Below, in pieces: positions 59,691 through 60,000 of a DNA stretch of 60,000 nt (the stretch's first letter is position 1; every line of letters begins with the position of its first letter). Below the pieces are notes generated by a model. That model did no database searches, had not been told where the DNA came from, and was given only the letters and a program-made list of their open reading frames with translations. Origin of the DNA: Symbiodinium natans (lineage: Eukaryota; Sar; Dinophyceae; Suessiales; Symbiodiniaceae); assembly GCA_905221605.1 (NCBI GenBank), contig CAJNDS010001669.1, positions 492,001 to 552,000 on the forward strand, read 5' to 3'. The position numbers were made by a program, and so were the translations under genes.

Positions 59691-60000
59691 CGAAACCCTA
59701 AACCCTAAGCCCCACAACCAGGGTGAGGATGCTTGCATCAACGTCGCACGACGGATGCCACATCGGAGCCACGTCTCCGCCTCGGATGCCACGACTTGGA
59801 AGCCCTTTTGACTTGGTTAAGTCGGTTTCGGGTTTGGGGTTTAGGGCTTCTTAGTATCCCCTAGCAATCCTTGAAGCCCTTGAATCCCCAAACCCCAACT
59901 TACCACGTCAAAAGGGCTTGCAAATATTGAAACTTGTTACCAAAAAAACCCGAACCCCAAACCCTAAACCCCTAACCCCTAGACCCTGAACCCTAACCCC
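59691..60000. repeat. mosaic end of window
   Basis: CCCTAAA pieces at 59692-59712 and 59950-60000, with unique sequence between. The last tract runs off the window. Confidence 0.7.

Overview
This window reads as nuclear DNA of a dinoflagellate. The strongest evidence is at 44234-44255 on the minus strand, where the dinoflagellate spliced-leader sequence (CCGTAGCCATTTTGGCTC...) forms the 5' end of a LINE retrotransposon. Supporting signs are the plant-type telomere unit TTTAGGG, long G/C homopolymers, a KH-domain gene with the RGRGSG signature I associate with dinoflagellates, and very few genes. The species cannot be named from the sequence.

Layout. Most of the window is a mosaic of interstitial telomere-type tracts (TTTAGGG on the + strand, or CCCTAAA) that recur every few hundred bases and change orientation repeatedly. 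Between them lie unique or dispersed-repeat spacers of about 100-600 bp. At least ten small repeat families occur, several of them hairpin-forming MITE-like elements: family A (TA|CTTGGAGGTTCATGG), B (GGGATGTTCCCC), C (GCTTAAGAACCCC), D (GGGCAGTTGCATGG), E (AAAGGCCGG), F (GGYAGCCCAGTAACC), G (TTCATGGTTGGGA), H (CCCARAGAGCCC), J and K. Some copies are split by telomere-type tracts, and a few allow an empty-site versus filled-site comparison.

Region by region: 1-6.6 kb is telomeric mosaic with a broken minus-strand KH-domain gene at 2.2-3.4 kb. 6664-8339 is a foldback-like element with tandem-repeat inverted termini and an AT-rich core. 8.3-39.6 kb is mosaic with many MITE-like copies and no recognisable gene. 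39603-44254 is an essentially complete two-ORF LINE (coiled-coil and putative RNA-binding ORF1; endonuclease-reverse transcriptase ORF2) inserted in telomere-type repeats. 44.3-53.9 kb is mosaic again, with a broken ORF1-like relic at 50.8-51.1 kb. 53.9-55.5 kb lacks telomeric repeats and carries an array of seven small hairpins. 55.5-60 kb is mosaic with a very long CTA microsatellite.

How the pieces relate: the only active-looking machinery is the LINE. Its 5' end is a complete spliced leader followed by a truncated older leader, so its lineage has apparently been trans-spliced and reinserted at least twice. ORF1 and ORF2 share one frame and are separated by a single TGA, and ORF2 has no ATG before its first catalytic residues. 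The telomere-type tracts look like repair or insertion products scattered into older transposons rather than a chromosome end.
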